DNA of 64,000 nt from Nesterenkonia ebinurensis (lineage in GTDB: Bacteria > Actinomycetota > Actinomycetes > Actinomycetales > Micrococcaceae), in the NCBI RefSeq assembly GCF_008711175.1, contig NZ_VWNF01000047.1, positions 62,001-126,000 of the forward strand. The letters run 5' to 3'. Shown here piece by piece: positions 26,350-34,919 of the stretch. How positions within the stretch are numbered: the stretch's first letter is position 1; each line of letters starts with the position of its first letter. The notes below the pieces were generated by a model. It did not search any database. It saw nothing but the letters and a program-made list of their open reading frames with translations, and was not told the DNA's origin. The translations under genes and the position numbers were made by a program.

Positions 26350-27396
26350 CTACCTGGTATACGACTCCCACTTCCTCCGATGGTGCTCGGCCTCTACGAT
26401 CCGCACGGTTCCGGACTTGGAGCGCATCACCATCGACTGGGTGGACACATGGTCGCCCTGATAGCGAACACCGCGCAGCAGGTCGCCATCGGTGATACCG
26501 GTAGCGGCGAAATAGCAGTTGTCGGAGGTGACCAGTTCATCGGTGGTGAGGATCTGGTCCACGTTGTGCCCGGCGTCGATGGCTTTCTGCTTCTCCTCAT
26601 CATCCTTAGGCGCCAACCGGCCCTGGATGACCCCGCCGATAGCCTTGATCGCGCAGGCGGCCACGATCCCCTCCGGGGTGCCGCCGGCACCCATCAGCAC
26701 ATCCACCCCGGTACCGGGCCGAGCTGCGGCGATGGCCCCAGCCACATCCCCGTCCATAATGAACCGGGTGCGCGCTCCAGCGGCACGGATCTCCTCCACC
26801 AGTTTGGCGTGCCGAGGGCGGTCCAGCACACACACGTTGAGCTGATCCACGCTCTTGCCCGTGGCCTTGGCGATCAGGTGCAGGTTCTGCTTGACCGGCA
26901 ACCGCAGGTCCACCATATCGGCGGCCTCCGGACCGGTCACCAGCTTGTCCATATAGAACACCGCAGAGGGGTCGAACATGGAGCCGCGTTCAGCCACTGC
27001 CAGCACGGCCAGCGCGTTGTCATAGCCCAGAGCGGTCAGCCTGGTGCCGTCAATGGGGTCTACGGCCACATCGGCCTCCGGGCCGGCGCCGTTGCCCACG
27101 TGCTCACCGTTGAACAGCATAGGGGCTTCGTCCTTCTCGCCCTCACCGATGACCACCACGCCGTTGAGGTTGACCGTGTCCAGCAGCGAGCGCATGGCAT
27201 CCACCGCCGCGCCGTCGGCACCGTTCTTATCACCCTTGCCCACCCAGGCGCCACCGGCTATCGCAGCGGCCTCAGTGACCCGGACCAGTTCCAGGGCCAG
27301 GTTGCGGTCCGGTTCGTCATCGCCCACCGCCAGCCGAGGGTTCAGGTGGGAGAAGTCGTCGTCCTGGTGGGCAGTCTCTGTGGTGCCTGCGGTCAT
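26350..27396 (-). CDS. glpX: Class II fructose-1,6-bisphosphatase
   Basis: A 348-aa GlpX that dephosphorylates fructose 1,6-bisphosphate in gluconeogenesis. Seen: [35 protein letters not shown] (metal-binding Glu), [15 protein letters not shown], and [20 protein letters not shown]. Length and motifs match the only FBPase class used by many actinobacteria. ATG at 27396. Divergent from the DUF4245 gene, the usual neighbour in this phylum. Confidence 0.96.
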   Translation of the reverse strand: MTAGTTETAHQDDDFSHLNPRLAVGDDEPDRNLALELVRVTEAAAIAGGAWVGKGDKNGADGAAVDAMRSLLDTVNLNGVVVIGEGEKDEAPMLFNGEHVGNGAGPEADVAVDPIDGTRLTALGYDNALAVLAVAERGSMFDPSAVFYMDKLVTGPEAADMVDLRLPVKQNLHLIAKATGKSVDQLNVCVLDRPRHAKLVEEIRAAGARTRFIMDGDVAGAIAAARPGTGVDVLMGAGGTPEGIVAACAIKAIGGVIQGRLAPKDDEEKQKAIDAGHNVDQILTTDELVTSDNCYFAATGITDGDLLRGVRYQGDHVSTQSMVMRSKSGTVRIVEAEHHRRKWESYTR

Positions 27397-27516
27397 CGTC
27401 TGTGTTCACCTTCCGCTTACCGGTACGCCGCTGACCTCGTTGTCGCAGCTGGACCTCCAGCATATCGGGCACCGCATGGCGCCTGCAGCAAGCGCCAAAA
27501 GTGAGAGAATGGGCCC

Positions 27517-28203
27517 GTGAGTCAGCAAGCCCCCGAACGAGCCACTGAGCAGGCACCCCAGTCCGACGCTGTTCAGATCACCGAGTCCCAGGCCAAGCGG
27601 CTGCGCACCCCGCTGATGGGCATGGTCATCACTATGGTCGTACTGTGCGGGATTCTGGCGGTGATGTGGTTCGCCAACCCTGAGCCGAACACCCCCTACA
27701 CCCGTGACGAGGACGTTCAAGAGGCTGCAGTCTGGACCAACAGTGTCACCGAGTACTCCCCCATCTCCCCGGAGGTCCCCGAGGGATGGACCGCCAATTA
27801 CGCCCGCTGGGACACCCGCGCCGAGCACAGTGTGGACGTCTGGGAGGTCGGCTACACCACCGCCGAGGTGAACTTCGTGGGCTTCGCGCAGACCGATGAG
27901 GCGACCCCCGGCTGGGTGAACTCCGAGACCAATCTGGCTGATCCCACCGGCACCACCACCATCAGCGGCCTGGAGTTCGAGACCCGGGAGGCCGCCGGGC
28001 GCCAGTACTTTGTGCTGGAGGCGGAGAACAACACTATTGACGGCACCACGGTGGTGATCAGCAGTGACGCTGAGCCGGAGGAGCTGCAGGCCGGTCTGGA
28101 TGCCATCATCGATTCCATCGGTGCCGAGCTGCCTGACCCGGTAGGGGACGACGACGCAGAGTGGATGGAGATCACCGAGGATCCGGAGAGTGCCGATGAG
28201 TGA
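27517..28203 (+). CDS. DUF4245 family membrane-anchored protein
   Basis: A 228-aa protein with a cytoplasmic N-terminus, one helix at residues 32-52 (TPLMGMVITMVVLCGILAVMW) and an extracytoplasmic domain: NPEPNTPYTRDEDVQEAA, VPEGWTANYARW, VGYTTAEVNFVGFAQTDE. This is the DUF4245 pattern, found beside glpX in actinobacteria; function unknown. GTG start at 27517. The C-terminal tail is acidic. It overlaps the carbonic anhydrase gene by 8 nt. Confidence 0.86.
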   Translation: MSQQAPERATEQAPQSDAVQITESQAKRLRTPLMGMVITMVVLCGILAVMWFANPEPNTPYTRDEDVQEAAVWTNSVTEYSPISPEVPEGWTANYARWDTRAEHSVDVWEVGYTTAEVNFVGFAQTDEATPGWVNSETNLADPTGTTTISGLEFETREAAGRQYFVLEAENNTIDGTTVVISSDAEPEELQAGLDAIIDSIGAELPDPVGDDDAEWMEITEDPESADE

Positions 28204-28828
28204 GGAAGCCCATAAGCAACCAACCCCGGCAGAGGCCTGGCAGCTGTTGAAAGAGGGCAACCAGCGCTTTGTCAGCGGGGAGGTCCGCCATCCGAATCAG
28301 AATGCGGCCCGCCGCTCCTCACTGACTGAGTCCCAGCACCCGATGGCGGCGATCTTCGGCTGTTCTGACTCCCGGCTGGCCGCCGAGATCATCTTCGACG
28401 TGGGCCTCGGCGACGTGTTCGTGGTCCGCACTGCCGGACAGGTGATCGACGATGCGGTGATGGGTTCCCTGGAGTTCAGCGTGGATGTGCTGAAGGTCCC
28501 GCTGATCGTTGTGCTCGGGCACGACTCCTGCGGAGCGGTGCAGGCTGCGGTCCGCTCGGCTGAGACCGGTGAGCTGCCCGGCGGCTATGTGCGTGACCTG
28601 GTGGAGCGGATCTTCCCCTCTGTGCTTGCGGCCAACCGGGCCGGCGCGCTGAGCATCAACGAGACCGTGGAGGAGCACGTCAAGCAGACCGCTGAACGGA
28701 TGACCAGCCACTCCCGGGTGCTCTTCGATGCAGTGGACGCCGGCCGTACCGCGGTGGTCGGGGTGACCTACCGGCTGGCCGAAGGTGCTACAGATGTGGT
28801 CTCCAAGATCGGAGCGCTGGAGAGCTGA
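28196..28828 (+). CDS. Beta-class carbonic anhydrase
   Basis: A 210-aa zinc enzyme interconverting CO2 and bicarbonate. Ligands are visible: Cys and Asp in FGCSDSRLAAE, His and Cys in LGHDSCGAVQAA; VRTAGQVIDDAVMGSLEF is also typical. The ATG at 28196 has GGAGAG 6 nt upstream and overlaps the DUF4245 stop; a GTG two codons earlier is possible. Bicarbonate could serve PurK and the biotin carboxylase elsewhere in the window (general inference). Confidence 0.94.
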   Translation: MSEEAHKQPTPAEAWQLLKEGNQRFVSGEVRHPNQNAARRSSLTESQHPMAAIFGCSDSRLAAEIIFDVGLGDVFVVRTAGQVIDDAVMGSLEFSVDVLKVPLIVVLGHDSCGAVQAAVRSAETGELPGGYVRDLVERIFPSVLAANRAGALSINETVEEHVKQTAERMTSHSRVLFDAVDAGRTAVVGVTYRLAEGATDVVSKIGALES

Positions 28829-28829
28829 C

Positions 28830-29345
28830 GTGTTCTCTCTGATCGGTCAGCTGCTCACCTCCGGATCTGCCGCACAGATCGTGGCCGCAGTACTGCTGTT
28901 AGCCGGCGGGGCAGCCTTCGCAGTATGCGGCACTGCTCTGGCGTTCATCGACCTCAACCAGCACCGGCTGCCCAACCGGATCATCTACCCCTGGGCAGGG
29001 TGCACCTTCGGACTGCTGGTGCTGGTGACCTTTCTGCTCACCGATATCGCCGCCCTGGGCCGAGCGGTGACCGCAGGGCTTTCCTGGGGCCTGCTGTTCC
29101 TGATGGTCCGGCTGCTCCACCCGCCCTCACTCGGCATGGGAGATGTGAAATTAGCCGTGGTGCTGGGCATGTACACCGGGTTTATCAGCTGGGAGACGTT
29201 CGCCGGCGGGGTCGTACTCTCCTTCCTGCTCGGCGGACTGGTCTCACTCTGGCTGCTGCTGACCCGCCGCGCCACCAGCACCAGCCGGATCGCCTTCGGC
29301 CCGTTCCTGATCCTCGGTGCGGCCGGGGCGCTGATCCTCAGCTGA
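28830..29345 (+). CDS. Prepilin peptidase-like A24 family membrane protein
   Basis: A 171-aa polytopic protein carrying the two catalytic Asp of the aspartyl prepilin peptidase family: FIDLNQHRLPNRII and SLGMGDVKLAVVLG (GxGD). The N-terminal methyltransferase domain with Cys pairs found in full PilD is absent, as in short actinobacterial TadV/PilD-like enzymes. About five helices. The GTG at 28830 starts 1 nt after the carbonic anhydrase stop, with GGAGAG upstream. No pilin genes are in the window. Confidence 0.88.
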   Translation: MFSLIGQLLTSGSAAQIVAAVLLLAGGAAFAVCGTALAFIDLNQHRLPNRIIYPWAGCTFGLLVLVTFLLTDIAALGRAVTAGLSWGLLFLMVRLLHPPSLGMGDVKLAVVLGMYTGFISWETFAGGVVLSFLLGGLVSLWLLLTRRATSTSRIAFGPFLILGAAGALILS

Positions 29346-29359
29346 GACGGTAGTGTGGC

Positions 29360-29417
29360 AAGAGAGCGAGCCGGAGCCCGGCTTAGCGCGACGCGATGAG
29401 AGGGGAAGCGAGCGAAC
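29360..29417 (+). repeat. 58-nt leader repeat, copy 2 (before NUDIX gene)
   Basis: Begins AAGAGAGCGAGCCGG, contains the hairpin GAGCCCGGCT-like core and ends GGGGAAGCGAGCGAAC directly before the GTG start. TAGTGT, a possible -10, ends 3 nt upstream, the same spacing as in copy 1. Confidence 0.7.
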
Positions 29418-29918
29418 GTGCCGACTCCGGAGTACATCAAGGACCTGCGCAAAGACATCGGGCACAGGGAGCTCTTCCTTCCAGGGGTGACTGCTGTGGT
29501 GGTGCGACGCGCCGACGACGACGGGAGAGAGCTTCCTGTGCCCCAGGTGCTGTTGGTGAAGCGCTCGGACAACGGGAACTGGGGCGCGACCTCAGGGATC
29601 ATGGAACCGGGCGAGGAACCCGGGGCCGCCGCAGTGCGTGAGGTGGCGGAAGAGACGGGGGTGACCACCCGGCCGGTGCGGGTCACCGGGGTCTCCGACC
29701 ACGGGCTGGTGGTCTACCCCAATGGGGACCGCTGTCGGTTCACTGATATTTCCTTTGAGATGGAGTACGTCTCAGGCAAGCCTGTGGTGGCTGATGATGA
29801 GTCCACCCAGGTCGGCTGGTTCCCCGCGAACGCCCTGCCAGAGCCCTTCACCAGGCAGCACACCGAACGCATCGACTGGGCGCTGGAAACCGGCGCTCCG
29901 GCCCGCTTCAGGAGCTGA
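29418..29918 (+). CDS. NUDIX hydrolase
   Basis: A 166-aa NUDIX pyrophosphohydrolase. The Nudix box is complete: G-x5-E-x7-REVAEETGV within GIMEPGEEPGAAAVREVAEETGV-like residues 67-89. LLVKRSDNGNW and DESTQVGWFPANALPEPF are usual for the ADP-ribose/housecleaning type, but the substrate is unknown. GTG start at 29418, defined by the leader repeat whose Shine-Dalgarno GGGGAAG lies 8 nt upstream. Confidence 0.92.
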   Translation: MPTPEYIKDLRKDIGHRELFLPGVTAVVVRRADDDGRELPVPQVLLVKRSDNGNWGATSGIMEPGEEPGAAAVREVAEETGVTTRPVRVTGVSDHGLVVYPNGDRCRFTDISFEMEYVSGKPVVADDESTQVGWFPANALPEPFTRQHTERIDWALETGAPARFRS

Positions 29919-29927
29919 AAATCGTCC

Positions 29928-29991
29928 AGTGCATGATTTGTGCAGTATCTCCGGGTGTTGTAAGGCCAAACTACTGCACAAATCATGCACT
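29928..29991. terminator. Perfect 20-bp inverted repeat between convergent genes
   Basis: Left arm 29928-29947 and right arm 29972-29991 are exact reverse complements (AGTGCATGATTTGTGCAGTA and its mate) around a 24-nt loop. It lies between the NUDIX stop and the CitE-like stop, which it touches at 29991. No T-run follows; it could be a bidirectional terminator or a miniature mobile repeat. Confidence 0.6.
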
Positions 29992-30869
29992 CAGCGGGGA
30001 CGGGCTGTGGCTGCGGCGCGCCGGACCACCAGTTCGGCGTGGCGGATGAGCGGGCCGTCGATCATCGCACCGCGGAACTGGAAGACCCCCGCGCCGTGCT
30101 TATCGACCTCGGCCAGCAGGGCGCGGGCATACTCGAGCTCATCCTCAGTGGGCCGGTAGGCCTGCCGGATGGTCTGCACCTGCGCCGGGTGGATGCAGGC
30201 TTTGGCGGCGAACCCGCTGCCCACCGCATCTGCTGCCTCAGCAGCCAGCCCCTCAGCATCAGCGATATCGGCATAGATCGAGTCCACCGCGGCCTTGCCC
30301 CGGGAGGCTGCAGCTAACAGCACCGTGGAGCGCACATACCGGGCAATGTCCCGGTATGTGCCGTCAGTGTGCCGAGATGAGGTGCCTCCCAGGGAGACGA
30401 TCAGGTCCTCCGCACCCCACATGACCGCGGCAGTGGCCGGATGCTCAGCGATCTCATAGGCGGCCGCCGCCCCGGCGGCGGTCTCCACCAGGGCAATCAC
30501 CTGGGCCTGCGGCAGCCGGGCGTGCATGGCCTGAATGTCCGCCCCGCTCTGCGTCTTGGCCAACATGACATATTGGGGAAGATGCTCATCCAGCACACCC
30601 AAATCAGCCTCGAAGTCCTCAGTGCCGGCGGGGTTGACCCGCACCACCGTGCGCTCCACCAGCTTCTGGTCAGCGCTGGAGAAGTGTTCGGCCAGCGCCT
30701 GCCGGGCTCCCGGTTTGTCCCCACAAGCCACCGCATCCTCCAGGTCCAGGATCACCGCATCAGCACGTTCCGCGGCCTTCGCATACCGCTCGGGACGGTC
30801 CGCCGGGCAGAACAGCAGTGCGGGCCCCAGCGTGAATGAGGGCCCGTTGAAGGGATGGGTGGTGGTCAT
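29991..30869 (-). CDS. HpcH/HpaI aldolase / CitE-like lyase family protein
   Basis: A 292-aa CoA-ester lyase family protein: LGPALLFCPADRPERYAKA, ADAVILDLEDAV with the metal-binding acidic residues, RTVVRVNPAGTEDFEADL, and SGFAAKACIHPAQVQTI. Such stand-alone CitE-like enzymes cleave or form malyl-, citramalyl- or methylmalyl-CoA type esters. The ATG at 30869 has GAGGGAGA upstream. The frame is open 12 codons further, into the repeat at the MaoC gene end. Last gene of the acyl-CoA catabolic operon, so probably acts on its products. Confidence 0.9.
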   Translation of the reverse strand: MTTTHPFNGPSFTLGPALLFCPADRPERYAKAAERADAVILDLEDAVACGDKPGARQALAEHFSSADQKLVERTVVRVNPAGTEDFEADLGVLDEHLPQYVMLAKTQSGADIQAMHARLPQAQVIALVETAAGAAAAYEIAEHPATAAVMWGAEDLIVSLGGTSSRHTDGTYRDIARYVRSTVLLAAASRGKAAVDSIYADIADAEGLAAEAADAVGSGFAAKACIHPAQVQTIRQAYRPTEDELEYARALLAEVDKHGAGVFQFRGAMIDGPLIRHAELVVRRAAATARPR

Positions 30870-30892
30870 GGGCTCTGTCTCCCTCAGGCGGC

Positions 30893-30970
30893 GTGGCGCG
30901 CTCACGCGCGCCTACCCTCAATCGGCTCGGAAGACTCTGAGGCAGCTCCGGTCTTCTCCTGAGTCAATCG
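30893..30970 (-). repeat. Palindromic repeat family 1, copy forming the MaoC C-terminus
   Basis: Minus strand begins CGATTGACTCAGGAG and contains GAGTCTTCCGAG; its terminal hairpin is a perfect GGCGCGC-TCAC-GCGCGCC stem (30895-30912). It encodes RLTQEKTGAASESSEPIEG and the stop codon of the MaoC gene. Confidence 0.75.
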
Positions 30971-31477
30971 GGCACCGTTGTCGTGGTGGTCTTTCATCCA
31001 CAACATCACATTCCGGGTACACTGCGCCACTACAGTGCCCTGCTGGTTGCGCCCGGTGTGCTTGATGGTGACGATCCCCTGCCCCGGCCGGGAGGCGGAC
31101 TCCCGCTTGGCCAGGATCTCCGACTCTGAGTACAGGGTGTCGCCATGGTAGAGCGGGTGCGGGAAGTTCACCGACCCGAAGCCCAGGTTGGCCACGATGG
31201 TGCCCTGGGTCAGCTGTGCCACCGAGGCGCCCACCAGAGTGGCCAGGGTGAACATGGAGTTCACCAGCGGCTGGCCGAAAGGCTGATCGGCTGCCCAGTG
31301 CGCATCCAGGTGCAGGGACTGGGTGTTCATGGTCAGGGTGGTGAACAGTACGTTGTCGGCCTCAGTGACGGTGCGCCCGGGGGCGTGCTTGAACACGGTG
31401 CCGACCTCGAGCTCATCGAAGTACAGTCCGCGCTGTTGGATGACCCTATGCGCGTTCTGCGGCTGGTTGTCAGTCAT
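30902..31477 (-). CDS. MaoC family hot-dog dehydratase
   Basis: A 191-aa MaoC-like protein, expected to hydrate an enoyl-CoA intermediate: GLYFDELEVGTVFKHAPGRTVTEADNVLF, MNTQSLHLDAHWAADQPFGQPLVNSMFTL with the catalytic Asp/His region, and FGSVNFPHPLYHGDTLYSESEI. The hot-dog domain ends near residue 166 (NVMLWMKDHHDNG); the last 22 residues, including the stop, come from a family-1 repeat. It lies 2 nt behind the acyl-CoA dehydrogenase gene. Confidence 0.9.
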   Translation of the reverse strand: MTDNQPQNAHRVIQQRGLYFDELEVGTVFKHAPGRTVTEADNVLFTTLTMNTQSLHLDAHWAADQPFGQPLVNSMFTLATLVGASVAQLTQGTIVANLGFGSVNFPHPLYHGDTLYSESEILAKRESASRPGQGIVTIKHTGRNQQGTVVAQCTRNVMLWMKDHHDNGARLTQEKTGAASESSEPIEGRRA

Positions 31478-31479
31478 GA

Positions 31480-32643
31480 TCAGTCCAGCCCCAGGGAGCG
31501 TGCGATGAGCATCAGCTGGACTTCGGTGGTGCCCTCACCGACCTCCAGGATCTTGGAGTCGCGGTAGTGGCGGGCCACGGTGTACTCGTTGATGAATCCG
31601 TAGCCGCCGAAGATCTGGGTGGCGTCGCGGGCGTTGTCCATGGCGGCCTCCCCGGCCACCAGCTTGGCGATAGAGGCCTGGGTCTTGAACGGTTTGCCCG
31701 CCGCTATCAACTGGGCCGCTTGGTAGTAGGCCAGCCGGGCGGTATGCGCCCGGGCCTGCATACGGGCGATCTTGAAGCTGATGCCCTGGTAGCTGCTGAT
31801 CGGGGAGCCGAAGGTCTTACGCTCCTTGGCGTACCGCACCGCCTGATCCACGCAGCCCTGCGCAGCCCCGGTAGCCAGGGCCGCGATGGCCACCCTGCCC
31901 TCATCCAAAATGCCCAGAAAATTGGCGTAGCCGCGGCCCCGCTCGCCCAGCAGGTGTTCCTGAGGCACCCGAGCCTCGGTAAAGCTCAGCGGGTGAGTGT
32001 CAGAGGCGTTCCAGCCGACTTTGTCATAGCCTGCGCCCACCGCGAACCCCGGGGTGCCACTGGGCACAATAATCGTGGAGATCTCCTTTGTGGTGGACCC
32101 GTCCGTTGCCTTGCTGGTGCCGGTGACCGCGGTGACGGTGACCAGGGAGGTGATGTCGGTGCCGGAATTGGTGATGAATTCCTTGGTGCCATCGATCACC
32201 CATGTCCCGTCCACCAGCTTGGCGGTGGTCCTGGTCCCTGAGGCGTCTGAGCCGGCGTCGGACTCAGTGAGCCCGAACCCGGCCAATCGCTTGGCTGAGA
32301 GCAGGTCCGGCAGCCACTTCTGCTTCTGCTCTTCAGTCCCATAACGGTAGATGGGCATCGCGCCCAGCCCCACCCCGGCCTCCAGGGTGATCGCCACCGA
32401 CTGGTCGACCTTGGCGATCTCTTCCAAGGCCAGGCAGAAGGCCAGGTAGTCCCCGCCCTCTCCTCCGTACTCCTCGTCGAAGGGCAGGCCGAACAGGCCC
32501 ATACTGCCCATCTGGGCGATGATCTCGTAGGGGAAGCTGTGCTCGGCGTCGTGCTTGGCCGAGACCGGGGCGATCACCTGTTCAGCGAACTCGCGGACCG
32601 ATTCAGCCAGTGCCTGGTGCTCTTCGGATAGCAGCGTGGTCAT
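31480..32643 (-). CDS. Acyl-CoA dehydrogenase
   Basis: A 387-aa FAD-dependent acyl-CoA dehydrogenase. Seen: MGLFGLPFDEEYGGEGGDYLAFCLALEEI, the signature GFGLTESDAGSDASGT, SFTEARVPQEHLLGERGRGYANFLGILDEGRVAIAA, and the C-terminal FGGYGFINEYTVARHYRDSKI with the usual catalytic-acid region. Context with an acyl-CoA carboxylase and BkdABC suggests isovaleryl- or a similar branched acyl-CoA as substrate. Its ATG shares one base with the stop of the carboxylase alpha gene. Confidence 0.94.
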   Translation of the reverse strand: MTTLLSEEHQALAESVREFAEQVIAPVSAKHDAEHSFPYEIIAQMGSMGLFGLPFDEEYGGEGGDYLAFCLALEEIAKVDQSVAITLEAGVGLGAMPIYRYGTEEQKQKWLPDLLSAKRLAGFGLTESDAGSDASGTRTTAKLVDGTWVIDGTKEFITNSGTDITSLVTVTAVTGTSKATDGSTTKEISTIIVPSGTPGFAVGAGYDKVGWNASDTHPLSFTEARVPQEHLLGERGRGYANFLGILDEGRVAIAALATGAAQGCVDQAVRYAKERKTFGSPISSYQGISFKIARMQARAHTARLAYYQAAQLIAAGKPFKTQASIAKLVAGEAAMDNARDATQIFGGYGFINEYTVARHYRDSKILEVGEGTTEVQLMLIARSLGLD

Positions 32644-34919
32644 CAGATGTCCTTACTCTCGGGTTCTTCAGCGTCAGCCTCTACAGCGGCGAGCACCTGG
32701 CCCAGCTTCACGGTCTGGCCCTCGGTCACGTGGATCCGTGCTGTGCCGCCCAGCGGTGCGGGGAGCTGGTGCTCCATCTTCATCGCTTCAATCGTGACCA
32801 GCACCTGCCCGGCGATGACTGCAGAACCGCCGACGACGCCCACACTTACCACGGTGCCTGGCATCGGCGCGGTGAGCTCTGGTGCAGCCTCAGTGTGCTC
32901 GGCGTCAATCTGGCTAAGGTGGCGCAGCACCTGGGCCTGGTGGTCCAGCACGGTGAACGCCCCAGCGTAGTCCTGGGTGTGGATCCAGACCTCAGCGCCT
33001 TCCCGCGAGGACGAAGCCACCGCACTGAACACATTCTCCCCTGAGCAGATCGGGTCCTCCACGGTCACGGTGAAGGGTTCCGCCTCCGGGGCAGCCCCGG
33101 CGGGAATGACCTGATACCGGGCGGGGACGGCCTGGCCGATTCGCCAGCCGTCAAGACGCCAGGACTCGGGGGGACCGTGGGGATCTTGAGGTGCAGTGGC
33201 CGGGATCTGCCTGAGGTGGCCCGCACGGCTTCGAGATCCGCGCAGGATCTGCCCGCCGAGGGGACTAGCACTGATCACTGCGATTTGAGCATGATGCGGC
33301 TTGGGGGCCGGGAATTCCATCTCGGGCAGCCTGCGCTCAATGAGGGTGGTGTCCATCTGCCCGGCCCGCACCTGGGGGTCGGCAGCCAACAGCTTGAGGA
33401 AGCTGATGTTGGTGGTCACCCCGAGGATCACGGTCTCGCCCAGGGCCTGTTCCAGGCGGGCGAAGGCCTGCTCCCGGTCGGCCCCGGTAGCGATGATCTT
33501 GGCCAACATGGGGTCATAGCCGGTGCCGATTTCCTGCCCGTGCTCAATCCCGGAGTCGATGCGAATGCCTGTACCTTCCGGCTCGCGGTAGTGCAGGATC
33601 TTTCCGGTGCTGGGCATGAAACCGGCACCGGGATCCTCAGCATAGACCCTGGCCTCCACCGAGTGACCGGTGAGGGCCACGTCGCCTCGCTCATGCTTCT
33701 CAATCGCCTCGGAAGAGCCGGAGCCAGCTCCGGGCTTGGCTCGGCTCAATCGGGTCTCGTTCTGGCTCACCTCCAGTGACAGTCCAGCGGCGATCCGGAT
33801 CTGCTGGGCCACCAAGTCGATTCCGGTGATCTGCTCAGTCACCGGGTGTTCCACCTGCAGCCGGGTGTTCATCTCCATGAAGTAGAACGTCTCCGGAGCA
33901 TCTGCGGGCACCAGGAACTCCACGGTGCCAGCACCCCGGTAGTCCACGCTGCGCGCAGTCTCGCAGGCCGCAGCTCCGATCCGGGCCCGGGTGGCTTCGT
34001 CCAGCAGCACAGAGGGCGCTTCCTCAATGACCTTCTGGTGGCGGCGTTGCAGGGAGCATTCCCGCTCCCCCAGATGGATCACATTGCCATGGGCATCGGC
34101 GAGGATCTGCACCTCGATATGCCTCGGTGAGCGGATGAGCTGCTCGATGAGCAGGGTGTCATCGCCGAAAGCCGCCTTGGCCACCCGTCGGGCGGTCCTC
34201 AGAGTCTCGGGCAGTGCCTCCGGTGCCTCCACCACGTGCATGCCTTTGCCCCCGCCGCCGGCTGAGGGTTTGATCAGCACCGGGTAGGTCATCCCCTGGG
34301 CTGCGACGATGAGCTGCTCGTCGCTCAGTCCTGGCTCGCTGATGCCCTCCACCAGCGGCACTCCTGCGGCGGCCACATGGTTCTTGGCCCGGATCTTATC
34401 CCCCATCACCTCCAGGGCATGAGGATCTGGTCCGATGAAGGTGATACCGGCCTCAGCGCAGGCACGGGCGAAGGCCGGGTTCTCAGAGAGGAACCCGTAG
34501 CCGGGATGAATGGCCTCAGCCCCGGTCTGCTGGGCAGCGCCGATGATCGCCTCAATATCCAGGTAGGCCCTGGACGCGGCCCGCACTGATTCCCTCGAAT
34601 CTGCACCGGTGCCAGACGCCAGAGTCCCCAACGCCCCGGCCGGGCCGATGCAGACCGCCAGGTCGGCCTCCTGCACATGCGGCCCGCGGTCGCCTTCAGC
34701 ATAGACCGCCGCCGATCGGATGCCCAGTGCACGCAGGGTGCGGATCACCCGGCGGGCGATCTCACCGCGATTAGCAACGAGAACTGTAGAGAACATTCCC
34801 CTCACATCCTGAACAGAACGAACCGTGCTGGTCCCGGCGGCGGGCGCATGTCCCGCCGCCTCTCGGCCGGTTGCAGCGGCGCCGGCCTTCGCGCCTAAAG
34901 ACGAAACCATGTCCATCAC
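32643..34919 (-). CDS. Acyl-CoA carboxylase alpha chain (biotin carboxylase + biotin carrier), 3-methylcrotonyl-CoA type
   Basis: A 758-aa subunit. The biotin carboxylase domain starts at [17 protein letters not shown] (residue 42) and has [14 protein letters not shown] and [12 protein letters not shown]; the biotinyl Lys is in [10 protein letters not shown] near the C-terminus. Two repeat-derived additions are visible. Residues 1-41 are encoded by a family-2 repeat plus a duplicated junction (34802-34930). A 27-residue insert, [20 protein letters not shown] and beyond, splits LSLEVSQ from [16 protein letters not shown] and is a family-1 repeat. The GTG at 34919 overlaps the beta-chain stop; the internal ATG at 34796 is the ancestral start. 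Confidence 0.95.
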   Translation of the reverse strand: MMDMVSSLGAKAGAAATGREAAGHAPAAGTSTVRSVQDVRGMFSTVLVANRGEIARRVIRTLRALGIRSAAVYAEGDRGPHVQEADLAVCIGPAGALGTLASGTGADSRESVRAASRAYLDIEAIIGAAQQTGAEAIHPGYGFLSENPAFARACAEAGITFIGPDPHALEVMGDKIRAKNHVAAAGVPLVEGISEPGLSDEQLIVAAQGMTYPVLIKPSAGGGGKGMHVVEAPEALPETLRTARRVAKAAFGDDTLLIEQLIRSPRHIEVQILADAHGNVIHLGERECSLQRRHQKVIEEAPSVLLDEATRARIGAAACETARSVDYRGAGTVEFLVPADAPETFYFMEMNTRLQVEHPVTEQITGIDLVAQQIRIAAGLSLEVSQNETRLSRAKPGAGSGSSEAIEKHERGDVALTGHSVEARVYAEDPGAGFMPSTGKILHYREPEGTGIRIDSGIEHGQEIGTGYDPMLAKIIATGADREQAFARLEQALGETVILGVTTNISFLKLLAADPQVRAGQMDTTLIERRLPEMEFPAPKPHHAQIAVISASPLGGQILRGSRSRAGHLRQIPATAPQDPHGPPESWRLDGWRIGQAVPARYQVIPAGAAPEAEPFTVTVEDPICSGENVFSAVASSSREGAEVWIHTQDYAGAFTVLDHQAQVLRHLSQIDAEHTEAAPELTAPMPGTVVSVGVVGGSAVIAGQVLVTIEAMKMEHQLPAPLGGTARIHVTEGQTVKLGQVLAAVEADAEEPESKDI
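33676..33752 (-). repeat. Palindromic repeat family 1, in-frame insert in acyl-CoA carboxylase alpha
   Basis: Minus strand begins CGATTGAGCCGAG, contains the perfect hairpin CCGGAGC-TG-GCTCCGG and ends near a GCGACGTGGC palindrome. It adds about 26 codons to a conserved stretch of the biotin carboxylase without breaking the frame. Confidence 0.85.
34817..34915 (-). repeat. Palindromic repeat family 2, copy flanked by a 15-bp direct repeat
   Basis: Minus strand contains TTTAGGCGCGAAGGCC, hairpin GGCCGG...CCGGCC and GGCCGAGAGGCGGCG. The 15-mer TCACATCCTGAACAG occurs exactly at 34802-34816 and 34916-34930 on the plus strand, bracketing the element. Confidence 0.8.

Noticed and set aside
26380-27504. 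374-codon plus-strand open frame opposite glpX
   Set aside because: Lies antisense to a fully conserved enzyme and has His/Gly-rich shadow composition.
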